Assembly: GCF_030499575.1 (NCBI RefSeq)
Contig: NZ_JASTLC010000001.1
Coordinates: forward strand, 1,178,001 to 1,242,000
Direction: 5' to 3'
DNA from: Streptomyces sp. DG2A-72
Lineage (GTDB): Bacteria; Actinomycetota; Actinomycetes; Streptomycetales; Streptomycetaceae
DNA: 64,000 bases
How positions within the stretch are numbered: the first letter of the stretch is position 1; the number at the start of each line of letters is the position of its first letter. The translations under genes were made by a program, and so were the position numbers. Below the pieces are notes generated by a model, which saw only the letters and a list, made by a program, of their open reading frames with translations, did no database searches and was not told the origin of the DNA. Of the stretch, positions 56,054-64,000 are shown piece after piece.

Positions 56054-58252
56054 TCAGACGGGCTCCCCGTACTGCACGCCGCGCCCGTTGGTGGCGAGGT
56101 AGACCCGGCCGTACACACGCGGATCGCCGGTGATGGCCGCTCCGGTCCAGCCCCACTGGTGCCGGTCGTCGTTGATCCGCGTCCAGGTCCTGGCCTCGTC
56201 GTCGGAGCGGTAGATGGCGTTGAAGTCCTCGATCCCGCCGGCCATGTAGATCGCCGGGTAGGAGGCGCCCTTGGCAGCCTTGCCGAAACCCAGGGTGTGC
56301 GAGGCCCGGCAGCTGCCGACCTTGGTGAAGCTCGCGCCGCCGTCGGTGGAGCGGTGGAGCCCGTTCTCCTTGGCGCTGAGCCACAGGTCACCGGAGCGTC
56401 CTGGGGCCGCGGCCAGTTGGTACCCCGCGTCGCCCGAGCTCAGGCCGGTGGCCCGGGCGGTGAAGCTCAGGCCGCTGTCGGTGCTGGCGTAGAGCGTGCC
56501 GGCGGTCGTGTCGAAGGCGTAGAAGCGCGTCGGGTCCACGGGGTCCGCGACCAGGACGGCGCCCTTCGGGAGGGAGGTGACCTCGGCCCAGGTGGCGCCG
56601 TTGTCCGCCGAGCGGTGCGCCGGATACACGGTGCCGTCCCAGTGCGCGAGGGACCACAGCAGCACACTGCCGTCCGCGTTGGTGACGATCGGGCCGGGTG
56701 CGTCCTTGGCGACGGCCGGCTGCGACGCGAAGGGCGCCCAGGTCTTTCCGCCGTCGTTCGACCAGGCGCCGTTGCCGTTGTCGCCCCAGCCGGTGCGCAC
56801 GACGTACGAGGGTCTGCCCGCCGCCTGGGCGAGTCCCGTCGCCGACCCGAACACGGGGTTCGTGGCCATGCCGCGCGAGGGGGATGCCGTGAGCGACTCG
56901 TGGTACATCACGCCGATGTCCCCGTTGCCGCTGATCAGATGTGCCTCCCCGACCGGGGGCGAGATCAACTGGCGAACGGCCGTTTCCTCCAGGCCGCGGA
57001 TCTGCGGGGCCCATGTCTTCAGGTCGCGCGTGCCGTAGAGGGTGGCGCCGGTGCCGTAGACGATGTGCCGGGAGTCGAACGGGTCGAGGCCGAGGGCCTG
57101 GATCCACCAGCCGAACTTGGGCTTGTCGTTACCCCACTTGAGGTAGGGGGTCTCGGAGACGTCGAACACGGCGGTGTCCTTGAGGGACTTCCAGGTGCGG
57201 CCGCCGTCGCTGGAACGGAAGACGGTGTCGATCTCGGCCCAGCGGTTGTTGGTGGACACGACGAGCGTCCCGGGCCGACGGGCGTCGACGGCGACACCGC
57301 CGTAGCCGAAGGCGTCGGTCCCACCGTCGCTCGTTACCCCGCCGGGCTTCACGGGGGTGACCTCGGTCCACTTCCCGTTCGTCGTACGCAGCTTGTGCAC
57401 GCTTCCATCGGACTGACCGTTGGGTCCGGGGGCGTTGGCGTACGTCACGTACAACTCACGGGTGAAGCGGTCGTAGGCGGCGCGGATCGGTACCTTCGCG
57501 GCGGTGCCGGTGGGCTGCCCGGGGACGGGCTCCCAGGTCTTTCCGTCGGACGTGCGGTACAGGTTGGGGGCGTCGGCGTCGCCCCAGCCGGCATAGACGC
57601 TGCGGCCCGCGGCGACGAGGAGGGTGATGCCCTGGCCGGTGGCGCTCGGGGTGGCCGGGAAGCTCACGGACTTCCAAGTGGCCCCCCGGTCGGTCGACTT
57701 GAGCAGCCCGTCGTGCCGGGTGCCGAGCCACAGGGTGTCGCAGTCGCGCGGGTCGACCAACAGCCGTTCCCCGCATCCCCGCCCGTCCTCGTTGGCGCCG
57801 AGCTTCACGGTGAGGTCGGTGCGCTTCCAGGTGGCACCCCGGTCCTCGGAGCGCAGCACGGCCCCGTTGCCGGCCCAGGGCTGGGCGTACGTGCCGAGGG
57901 CCAGGTACACCCGGTTCGGGTGGGCGGGGTCGATGGCCATGGCCTCGACGCCGAGGAGGTTCCAGTCGTCCCAGCCGATGTGATCGGTCAGCGGAATCCA
58001 GCGGCCGGTCCGGTCGTCCCAGCGGTAGGCGCCCCCGATGTCGGTCCGGGCGTAGGCGAGCCCGCGCACCGACGGGTGGAACAGCACCCCGGTGACGAAC
58101 CCGGTGCCGCCCATGACGGCGTTGCGCCAGCGGTAGCCGGTGGCGGACTCCGCGGCTCGGGCGGGTCCGGCGAGGACGGGAAGGCTGGTGAGCGCGGCGG
58201 CGGCCGCGGTCCCGGCGAGAACGGTTCGCCTGCTGGGGCGAGACGTGCGCAT
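56054..58252 (-). CDS. secreted xyloglucanase GH74
   Basis: A 732-residue protein with a Tat leader (SRRTVLAGTAAAAALTSL, ~7-24) and the double seven-bladed propeller of GH74. Repeated RSEDRGATWK / KSTDRGATWK / RSSDGGRTWK turns mark the blades. A catalytic Asp lies in YARTDIGGAYRWD; the second lies in GWWIQALGLDPFDS. No C-terminal CBM is present. GH74 enzymes cut the xyloglucan backbone outside the cell. It stands between the transporter remnant and GH12 in one direction, and the paired TCGAAGCGCTTCGA boxes lie upstream of that set. Confidence 0.94.
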   Translation of the reverse strand: MRTSRPSRRTVLAGTAAAAALTSLPVLAGPARAAESATGYRWRNAVMGGTGFVTGVLFHPSVRGLAYARTDIGGAYRWDDRTGRWIPLTDHIGWDDWNLLGVEAMAIDPAHPNRVYLALGTYAQPWAGNGAVLRSEDRGATWKRTDLTVKLGANEDGRGCGERLLVDPRDCDTLWLGTRHDGLLKSTDRGATWKSVSFPATPSATGQGITLLVAAGRSVYAGWGDADAPNLYRTSDGKTWEPVPGQPTGTAAKVPIRAAYDRFTRELYVTYANAPGPNGQSDGSVHKLRTTNGKWTEVTPVKPGGVTSDGGTDAFGYGGVAVDARRPGTLVVSTNNRWAEIDTVFRSSDGGRTWKSLKDTAVFDVSETPYLKWGNDKPKFGWWIQALGLDPFDSRHIVYGTGATLYGTRDLKTWAPQIRGLEETAVRQLISPPVGEAHLISGNGDIGVMYHESLTASPSRGMATNPVFGSATGLAQAAGRPSYVVRTGWGDNGNGAWSNDGGKTWAPFASQPAVAKDAPGPIVTNADGSVLLWSLAHWDGTVYPAHRSADNGATWAEVTSLPKGAVLVADPVDPTRFYAFDTTAGTLYASTDSGLSFTARATGLSSGDAGYQLAAAPGRSGDLWLSAKENGLHRSTDGGASFTKVGSCRASHTLGFGKAAKGASYPAIYMAGGIEDFNAIYRSDDEARTWTRINDDRHQWGWTGAAITGDPRVYGRVYLATNGRGVQYGEPV

Positions 58253-58302
58253 GACATACCTCGTTCTGAAATAATCTGAAATAAGGAGGGAGAGGACCTA
58301 CT

Positions 58303-58340
58303 CAGGGGCGCGGGGAACTGCGCGACCAGCCACAACGAAG
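58303..58340. repeat. GGGGCGCGGGGAACTGCGCG-type intergenic sequence
   Basis: This G-rich text followed by ACCAGCCACAACG resembles a sequence found in many Streptomyces intergenic spaces. Only one copy is in this window, so the repeat call rests on general knowledge. Confidence 0.45.
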
Positions 58341-58383
58341 CCGTCAGACGGCGTACAACAGGCAGCCCAACGGCGAGAACCCG

Positions 58384-58904
58384 TCAGCCTTTGATCGCCT
58401 CCGTAAGCATGCCCTGCTCGAAGTGCCGCTGGACAAAGGGGGACGCAACCGCGACGGGATCAGCGCGAGCACCAGAATGCCGCGCAGCGCGCCGCCGAAG
58501 ATGCCCATCCGCCAGGCGTCGGACGGTATCGCGGCCAGGTTCGGGTACTTCTTGACCTTGTCGCCCGCCAGGTAGGAGCCGAGGTCCACGCACTTCGCGG
58601 CGACCGCGCTCCCGATCTTGCTGTTGTTCAGTTCCCAGCTGGGCACGACCACCATGTCGGTCAGGGAGTTGGAGGCGAGGACGGCGCCGAGCTTCTGGCC
58701 GTACGTCATGCCGTTCTGGTTCTGCCAGGTGAAATTGGTGCCCGCCGCCTCGTCGACCGCCTTGTAGTACGCGCAGCCAGGCTTCGGCGGGGTACCCCAG
58801 AACGAGGACATGATCTTGACGTCCGGATCGGCCACCTTGCTGGCGACGTAGGTCGGGAGCAACCTGCTGGATCCGGAGGGGGCGGAGGCGGCGTTCGGAG
58901 TCAT
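58384..58904 (-). pseudogene. chimera: sugar-binding protein N-part joined to permease C-terminus
   Basis: ATG 58904 (GAAGGG upstream) opens MTPNAASAPSGSSRLLPTYV, then ADPDVKIMSSFWGTPPKPGC and NGMTYGQKLGAVLASNSLTD. This is the N-terminal domain of a YtcQ/LipO-type oligosaccharide-binding protein, but its lipoprotein signal is gone. It matches to AWRMGIFGGALRG (~58490). Then a frame change gives VASPFVQRHFEQGMLTEAIK and a stop at 58384-58386, the last residues of a LplC/YtcP-type permease. A deletion has removed the rest of the binding protein, presumably the first permease, and nearly all of the second. The original frame runs on to 58344. It was probably the xyloglucan-oligosaccharide importer of the GH74/GH12 operon. 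Confidence 0.8.
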
Positions 58905-59019
58905 TGCGTCAACCCTTCATGGCGCACCTGGACACCCGGCGGTGGGCCGTCGGCTGCGGTGTCGTGACTGGACTGGCTGAGCTGAGGCGGACACCCAATC
59001 ATTGCGACGCGATTCGCAG

Positions 59020-59033
59020 TCGAAGCGCTTCGA
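59020..59033. promoter_or_regulatory. TCGAAGCGCTTCGA box (GH74 set, proximal)
   Basis: A perfect palindrome 116 bases before the binding-protein remnant. The gap 58905-59304 otherwise has no coding likeness. Confidence 0.75.
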
Positions 59034-59180
59034 TGTTGCTGCGAGGTTAAGTGAACACCTATAGGCGCACAAGGGTCGCTTCCAAGATTCCTCAGAGGTG
59101 CAAGAAGGGGCTCTCGGCGTGCCCTTGCTTGATGCAGCGGCGCTGACCACTTGGGCTCGCGCCCCGATGCCAGAGCGTCA

Positions 59181-59194
59181 TCGAAGCGCTTCGA
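59181..59194. promoter_or_regulatory. TCGAAGCGCTTCGA box (GH74 set, distal)
   Basis: A second perfect copy, 161 bases from the first. It lies 111 bases before the acetyltransferase remnant on the plus strand. Confidence 0.75.
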
Positions 59195-59304
59195 AATGCT
59201 TACTTCTTCACCTCAAGGGCATCCCATGTGTCCGTCTCACACGCCGCACACACACCACCTGTCCACGATCCGCAACTGCCTTTCGCGAACCGCATCGACG
59301 GCCC

Positions 59305-59624
59305 CACCATGTCTCGCCATATCTGCTGGTCGTCGAGTGCGGCGCACGGTCCGTCCAGCCGCGTGCCGCGAACGGCGCCGACATGGTGGAACTGGGTCCG
59401 GCGGATGTGCCCGAGATGCTCGACCTCGCCGCGCGGGCGGCAGGCTGGTGGCCATGGCGGGCGAGCGCAACGAGATGGGGACCTCCGGGATGGACCGACT
59501 GGTGAGCGCACTCACCGCGGACATCCTGTCCCGGAACGAACGTCCCTTCCTGCACGTGGCCGAGACGAACGCCTCCGCGAGCGCACTCTACGGACGGCTC
59601 GGTTTCGAAACCGCACGCACGTGA
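59305..59624 (+). pseudogene. GNAT acetyltransferase remnant
   Basis: Two frames carry the pieces. PYLLVVECGARSVQPRAANG and VELGPADVPEMLDLAARAAG lie up to ~59445. AGGRLVAMAGERNEMGTSGM, DRLVSALTADILSRNERPFL and HVAETNASASALYGRLGFET follow to TGA at 59624. The LYGRLGF end and the AMAGER strand are those of FR47-like GNAT proteins. The acetyl-CoA loop (V-x-T-x-P-x-x-R-G-x-G) between MGTSG and LVSAL is deleted, so the protein could not bind acetyl-CoA even without the frameshift. Confidence 0.7.
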
Positions 59625-59785
59625 CCTTTCGAGGGTTCCGGACGCCGTGAGCGGTGAAGCAGTCCGGCCTCTTCGTGCCTGCGCAGCGGCCGCATCTCCC
59701 GTATGGTGTCCCGGCTCACATGGCATGACCGCGGCGTCGCCGACACCATGGTCCTCGTCACGGGCAGGCCGCGAAGGGATCCAGG

Positions 59786-62700
59786 ATGTTCCGCAAGGTA
59801 CTGGTCGCCAACCGAGGCGAGATCGCCATTCGCGCGTTCCGCGCCGGCTATGAGCTGGGGGCGCGCACCGTCGCCGTGTTCCCGCACGAGGACCGCAACT
59901 CGCTGCACCGGCTCAAGGCGGACGAGGCCTACGAGATCGGCGAGCCGGGCCACCCGGTGCGGGCGTATCTCTCGGTCGACGAGATCGTACGAGCGGCTCA
60001 GCGGGCCGGAGCGGACGCCGTCTACCCGGGCTACGGCTTCCTCTCCGAGAACCCGGAGCTGGCCCGTGCCTGTGAGATCGCGGGTATCGCCTTCGTCGGG
60101 CCGGACGCGGACACGCTGGAGCTGACCGGCAACAAGGCCCGCGCGGTGGCCGCCGCCCGCGCGGCCGGCGTACCGGTGCTCGGCTCCTCGCAGCCCTCGA
60201 CCGACGTCGACGAACTGGTCCGTGCCGCCGACGACGTCGGCTTCCCGGTGTTCGTGAAGGCCGTCGCGGGCGGCGGAGGGCGTGGCATGCGGCGTGTGGA
60301 GACGCCGGCCCAGTTGCGCGAGTCCATCGAGGCGGCTTCGCGCGAGGCGGCGTCCGCGTTCGGTGACCCGACGGTCTTCCTGGAGAAGGCCGTCGTCGAG
60401 CCCCGCCACATCGAGGTGCAGATCCTCGCCGACGGCGAGGGCAACGTCATCCACCTGTTCGAGCGTGACTGCTCGGTGCAGCGCCGCCACCAGAAGGTGA
60501 TCGAGCTGGCGCCCGCGCCCAACCTCGACCCGGATCTGCGGGAGCGGATCTGCGCGGACGCCGTGCGCTTCGCCCGCGAGATCGGCTACCGCAACGCCGG
60601 CACCGTGGAGTTCCTGCTCGACCGCGCCGGCAACCACGTCTTCATCGAGATGAACCCGCGCATCCAGGTCGAGCACACGGTCACCGAGGAGGTGACCGAC
60701 GTCGACCTGGTCCAGGCACAACTGCGCATCGCCTCCGGCGAGACACTCGCCGACCTCGGCCTTGCCCAGGAGACGCTCACCCTGCGCGGCGCCGCGCTGC
60801 AGTGCCGTATCACCACCGAGGACCCGGCCAACGGCTTCCGCCCCGACACCGGCCGGATCAGCGCCTACCGCTCACCGGGCGGCTCGGGCATCCGTCTGGA
60901 CGGCGGTACCACGCATGCCGGTACGGAGATCAGCGCGCACTTCGACTCGATGCTGGTGAAGCTCACCTGCCGGGGCCGGGATCTCACCGCCGCGATCGGC
61001 CGGGCCCGGCGCGCGGTCGCCGAGTTCCGTATCCGCGGCGTCGCCACGAACATCCCGTTCCTGCAGGCCGTCCTGGACGACCCCGACTTCCAGGCCGGCC
61101 GTGTCACGACGTCGTTCATCGAGCAGCGACCGCACCTGCTGACCGCGCGGCACTCCGCGGACCGCGGCACCAAGCTGCTGACCTATCTCGCCGACGTCAC
61201 CGTCAACAAGCCGCACGGCGAGCGGCCGGACCTCATCGACCCCACGACCAAGCTGCCGCCCCGGCCGGCCGGTGAGCCGCCCGCCGGCTCCCGGCAGCGG
61301 CTCGCCGAGCTGGGCCCCGAGGGCTTCGCCCGAGCACTGCGCGAGTCGCCGCTCCTCGGCGTCACCGACACCACCTTCCGCGACGCCCACCAGTCCCTGC
61401 TGGCCACCCGGGTGCGCACCAAGGACCTGCTGGCCGTCGCCCCCGTCGTCGCGCGCACCCTGCCCGAACTGCTCTCCCTGGAATGCTGGGGCGGCGCCAC
61501 CTACGACGTCGCCCTGCGCTTCCTCGCCGAGGACCCGTGGGAACGCCTGGCCGCCCTGCGCGAGGCGGTGCCCAACGTCTGCCTGCAGATGCTGCTGCGC
61601 GGCCGGAACACCGTCGGCTACACCCCGTACCCCACCGAGGTGACCGACGCGTTCGTGCAGGAGGCCGCGGCCACCGGCATCGACATCTTCCGCATCTTCG
61701 ACGCGCTCAACGACGTCGGCCAGATGCGCCCGGCCATCGACGCCGTACGCGAGACAGGGACGGCGATCGCCGAGGTGGCGCTCTGCTACACCGCTGACCT
61801 GTCCGACCCCTCCGAGCGGCTCTACACCCTCGACTACTATCTGCGCCTCGCCGAGCAGATCGTCGAGGCGGGCGCCCACGTCCTGGCCGTCAAGGACATG
61901 GCGGGCCTGCTGCGCGCGCCCGCCGCCGCGACCCTCGTCTCGGCGCTGCGCCGCGAGTTCGGCCTCCCGGTCCATCTGCACACCCATGACACCGCGGGCG
62001 GCCAGCTCGCCACCTACCTCGCGGCGGCCCAGGCGGGCGTGGACGCGGTGGACGGGGCGGTGGCCTCGATGGCGGGCACGACGTCGCAGCCGTCCCTGTC
62101 GGCGATCGTCGCCGCCACCGACCACTCCGAACGGCCGACGGGCCTGGACCTCCAGGCCGTCGGGGACCTGGAGCCGTACTGGGAGAGCGTCCGCCGTGTG
62201 TACGCGCCGTTCGAGGCGGGCCTCGCCTCACCCACCGGGCGCGTCTACCACCACGAGATCCCGGGCGGCCAGCTGTCCAACCTGCGCACCCAGGCCGTCG
62301 CGCTCGGCCTCGGCAACCGCTTCGAGGAGATCGAGGCGATGTACGCCGCCGCCGACCGCATCCTCGGCCGACTGGTGAAGGTCACCCCCTCGTCGAAGGT
62401 GGTCGGCGACCTGGCCCTGCACCTGGTGGGAGCCGGTGTGACGCCGGAGGACTTCGAGGCGACGCCCGACCGGTTCGACATCCCCGACTCGGTCATCGGC
62501 TTCCTGCGGGGCGAGCTGGGGACCCCGCCGGGCGGCTGGCCGGAGCCGTTCCGCACCAAGGCGCTCCAGGGACGCGCCGACGCAAGGCCCGTACAGGAGC
62601 TGACCGCCGAGGACCGCAACGGCCTGGAGAAGTCCCGCCGCGCCACCCTCAACCGGCTGCTCTTCCCGGGCCCGACGCGCGAGTTCGCGACGCACCGTCA

Positions 62701-63160
62701 GTCGTACGGCGACACCAGCATCCTGGACAGCAAGCACTTCTTCTACGGCCTGCGCCCCGCCAAGGAATACGCCGTCGATCTCGAGCCCGGCGTACGCCTG
62801 CTCATCGAGCTCCAGGCCATCGGCGAGGCCGACGAACGCGGCATGCGCACCGTCATGGCCGGCCTGAACGGCCAGCTGCGGCCGATCCAGGTCCGCGACC
62901 GGGCCGTCGCCTCGGACGCCCCGGTCACCGAGAAAGCGGACCGGACCAACCCCGGGCATGTGGCGGCGCCGTTCGCGGGCGTGGTGACGCTCGCGGTCGC
63001 CGAGGGCGATGTGGTGGAGGCCGGCGTGACCGTGGCCACCATCGAGGCGATGAAGATGGAGGCCGCCATCACCGCTCCGACGTCGGGCCGGGTCACGCGG
63101 CTGGCCATCAACCGCATCCAGCAGGTGGAGGGCGGAGACCTGCTGGTGGAGGTCGTGTAG
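59786..63160 (+). CDS. pyc: pyruvate carboxylase
   Basis: A full-length 1124-residue enzyme that carboxylates pyruvate to oxaloacetate to refill the citric acid cycle. Domains in order: biotin carboxylase ~1-450 (KVLVANRGEIAIRAFRAGYE, GGGGRGMR ATP loop, EMNPRIQVEHTVTEE), carboxyltransferase ~520-800 (DTTFRDAHQSLLATR, LECWGGATYDVALRFL, metal-site histidines in VHLHTHDTAGGQ), PYC/OADA domain, and a C-terminal biotinyl domain with Lys1090 in EAMKMEAA. GAAGGGATCC precedes ATG. A TGGTGTC/GACACCA inverted repeat in the leader (about 59704-59752) may be regulatory. The gene is intact and not part of the polysaccharide set. Confidence 0.97.
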   Translation: MFRKVLVANRGEIAIRAFRAGYELGARTVAVFPHEDRNSLHRLKADEAYEIGEPGHPVRAYLSVDEIVRAAQRAGADAVYPGYGFLSENPELARACEIAGIAFVGPDADTLELTGNKARAVAAARAAGVPVLGSSQPSTDVDELVRAADDVGFPVFVKAVAGGGGRGMRRVETPAQLRESIEAASREAASAFGDPTVFLEKAVVEPRHIEVQILADGEGNVIHLFERDCSVQRRHQKVIELAPAPNLDPDLRERICADAVRFAREIGYRNAGTVEFLLDRAGNHVFIEMNPRIQVEHTVTEEVTDVDLVQAQLRIASGETLADLGLAQETLTLRGAALQCRITTEDPANGFRPDTGRISAYRSPGGSGIRLDGGTTHAGTEISAHFDSMLVKLTCRGRDLTAAIGRARRAVAEFRIRGVATNIPFLQAVLDDPDFQAGRVTTSFIEQRPHLLTARHSADRGTKLLTYLADVTVNKPHGERPDLIDPTTKLPPRPAGEPPAGSRQRLAELGPEGFARALRESPLLGVTDTTFRDAHQSLLATRVRTKDLLAVAPVVARTLPELLSLECWGGATYDVALRFLAEDPWERLAALREAVPNVCLQMLLRGRNTVGYTPYPTEVTDAFVQEAAATGIDIFRIFDALNDVGQMRPAIDAVRETGTAIAEVALCYTADLSDPSERLYTLDYYLRLAEQIVEAGAHVLAVKDMAGLLRAPAAATLVSALRREFGLPVHLHTHDTAGGQLATYLAAAQAGVDAVDGAVASMAGTTSQPSLSAIVAATDHSERPTGLDLQAVGDLEPYWESVRRVYAPFEAGLASPTGRVYHHEIPGGQLSNLRTQAVALGLGNRFEEIEAMYAAADRILGRLVKVTPSSKVVGDLALHLVGAGVTPEDFEATPDRFDIPDSVIGFLRGELGTPPGGWPEPFRTKALQGRADARPVQELTAEDRNGLEKSRRATLNRLLFPGPTREFATHRQSYGDTSILDSKHFFYGLRPAKEYAVDLEPGVRLLIELQAIGEADERGMRTVMAGLNGQLRPIQVRDRAVASDAPVTEKADRTNPGHVAAPFAGVVTLAVAEGDVVEAGVTVATIEAMKMEAAITAPTSGRVTRLAINRIQQVEGGDLLVEVV

Positions 63161-63171
63161 CGGCACGGTAC

Positions 63172-63191
63172 CGCGCCCCCTAAGGGGCGCG
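63172..63191. terminator. hairpin after pyc
   Basis: CGCGCCCC (63172-63179) pairs with GGGGCGCG (63184-63191) around CTAA, 12 bases after the stop. Confidence 0.8.
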
Positions 63192-63224
63192 GGGCGTGCT
63201 TCCAGCGGAGCGCTTAGGCCGCGC

Positions 63225-63800
63225 AGGCCCGGACGAACGGGGGTCTCGATCATCAGGGGGTTCTTCAGGCGCTGGGGGAAGCGCTCGGCCCAGTGCCACT
63301 CGCCGGGGAGGGAGAAGTCGTCCTGGGACAGGACGTACGCGGTCGGGATGTCCAGCGCGTAGAACGCACTCGTGTCCGGCTTCTCCGTGAACGTGCCGAG
63401 CGGCTGCGGTACGAGCAGGGAGTGGACGATCCGCTGTGTCTCCTCGTCGGCGTCCTGCATGAACGCCTGCTGGAACACCTCGAACGGGAACACCACTGCG
63501 TTGTTGCCGGAGGCCGCCGCCACGGCGCGGAACATCTCGCAGTAGTGCGGCGGGCACGCGTCGATCAGCGACTCGCCGTCATTGGGGACGAACGCGCTCC
63601 AGAAGACCAGCCGGCGCAGCCGGGAGGCCGGCCGGGGCGCCGCGCCCACGGTCACATCGCGCGGGTCGTCGCCCTCGCCCAGTCCGGCCGGCGTGGGGGG
63701 TGTGCACCTCATGCCCGGCGGCCCGCAGCTCGCCTGCGACGGGGCGCCGGGCCCATCCTCCGTGGCAAGCGCCGGTCACCAGGACGAAGGTCTCGCTCAT
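63225..63800 (-). pseudogene. alpha/beta hydrolase, frameshifted and lacking its nucleophile
   Basis: ATG 63800 (AAAGGAG upstream) gives SETFVLVTGACHGGWARRPV and ELRAAGHEVHTP, the standard start of small alpha/beta hydrolases. The frame then shifts: GLGEGDDPRDVT is in the next frame, and about 30 codons holding the GHSxGG nucleophile elbow are missing before RLRRLVFWSAFVPNDGESLI. The matching part goes on through FPFEVFQQAFMQDADEETQR and AYVLSQDDFSLPGEWHWAER to NPLMIETP (~63240). The final catalytic-His segment is lost, and the frame runs antisense into pyc. It is non-functional as an esterase. Confidence 0.75.
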
Positions 63801-63833
63801 GCCGATCTCCTTTGATCGTTGACAGCCAATCGG

Positions 63834-64000
63834 TCATAACCAGCGAGGGAGCTTGGACAGCTCGCCGCGCAGTTCTTCGGTGCCGCCACGGCCGGTGAGC
63901 CAGGCGGCGAGTGCGTACGGCGGGCCGGAGACCTTCGTACGGGGGTGAGAGAGGCCGAGTACGGCCGTGCCGTGGCCGTCAGCCACGAGTTCGGCGCCGA
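63834..64000 (-). CDS. maleylpyruvate isomerase-family (mycothiol-dependent) protein, C-terminal part
   Basis: The last 54 codons, ending at TGA 63834-63836, read GAELVADGHGTAVLGLSHPR and SGPPYALAAWLTGRGGTEEL, then LSKLPRWL. The V-x-G-P-P/A-x-A-L-x-x-W-L-T-G-R strand-helix followed by a closing LPxW is the C-terminal domain of the mycothiol-dependent DinB-like/maleylpyruvate isomerase family in actinobacteria. The N-terminus is beyond the window edge, so the substrate cannot be judged. Confidence 0.75.
   Translation of the reverse strand, partial: GAELVADGHGTAVLGLSHPRTKVSGPPYALAAWLTGRGGTEELRGELSKLPRWL

Overview
The window is high-GC actinobacterial DNA, almost certainly from a Streptomyces. 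The evidence is strong third-position G/C bias, GTG starts, Tat and Sec secreted glycosidases, close likeness to S. lividans XlnA and CelB, and a CebR-type operator. It is a plant-cell-wall (hemicellulose and cellulose) degradation region flanked by housekeeping and catabolic genes. No tRNA, rRNA, CRISPR, phage or intact insertion sequence was seen.

Layout. 0-5.3 kb: end of a ROK regulator, a scrambled acetamidase, a secreted amidase, and a GAF regulator followed by an aldehyde dehydrogenase. 5.3-15 kb: a minus-strand L-arabinose operon (binding protein, ATPase, permease, araB, araA, araD) with a LacI-type regulator just upstream. 15-24.5 kb: arabinoxylan enzymes (GH54 and GH51 arabinofuranosidases, a decayed CE1 esterase, GH10 xylanase xlnA, GH62 arabinofuranosidase). 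25.4-28.7 kb: a large subtilisin-like protease among gene fragments. 29.2-33.1 kb: a CE2-like esterase and a GH127 beta-L-arabinofuranosidase. 33.3-39.8 kb: several broken genes, then an intact indolepyruvate ferredoxin oxidoreductase and a FadR-type regulator. 40-48.6 kb: beta-helix protein, orphan CBM13, expansin, a GH42/GH36 chimera, GH43, and GH5-X2-CBM46. 48.7-58.9 kb: LacI regulator, celB (GH12-CBM2), CE1-CBM2 esterase, GH27-CBM13, a GH10/GH6 chimera, GH12, GH74, and a binding-protein/permease chimera. 59-64 kb: acetyltransferase remnant, pyruvate carboxylase, broken alpha/beta hydrolase, and the end of a maleylpyruvate-isomerase-like gene.

How it works together. Secreted enzymes would strip arabinose, acetyl and feruloyl groups from arabinoxylan and arabinan, cut xylan, xyloglucan and cellulose, and feed sugars to uptake systems. 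Arabinose enters through the ABC importer and is converted by AraA, AraB and AraD to xylulose-5-phosphate. Four groups of operator-like motifs can be read: ATTGTTARCGCRCACATTC around the arabinose regulator and GH54 gene, TGGGAGCGCTCCCA before celB, CGAAACTTTC-like and TCGAAACATTCGA motifs at xylanase genes, and TCGAAGCGCTTCGA in pairs before three separate gene sets that look like a xyloglucan regulon.

The most unusual feature is the decay pattern. At least thirteen genes carry internal deletions, frameshifts or truncation. Three deletions fuse unrelated genes (GH42 with GH36, GH10 with GH6, binding protein with permease), while neighbouring genes are intact. This is either deletion-driven genome reduction or an assembly problem, and raw reads would decide. 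All functions are inferred from sequence reading alone; no database search was run.
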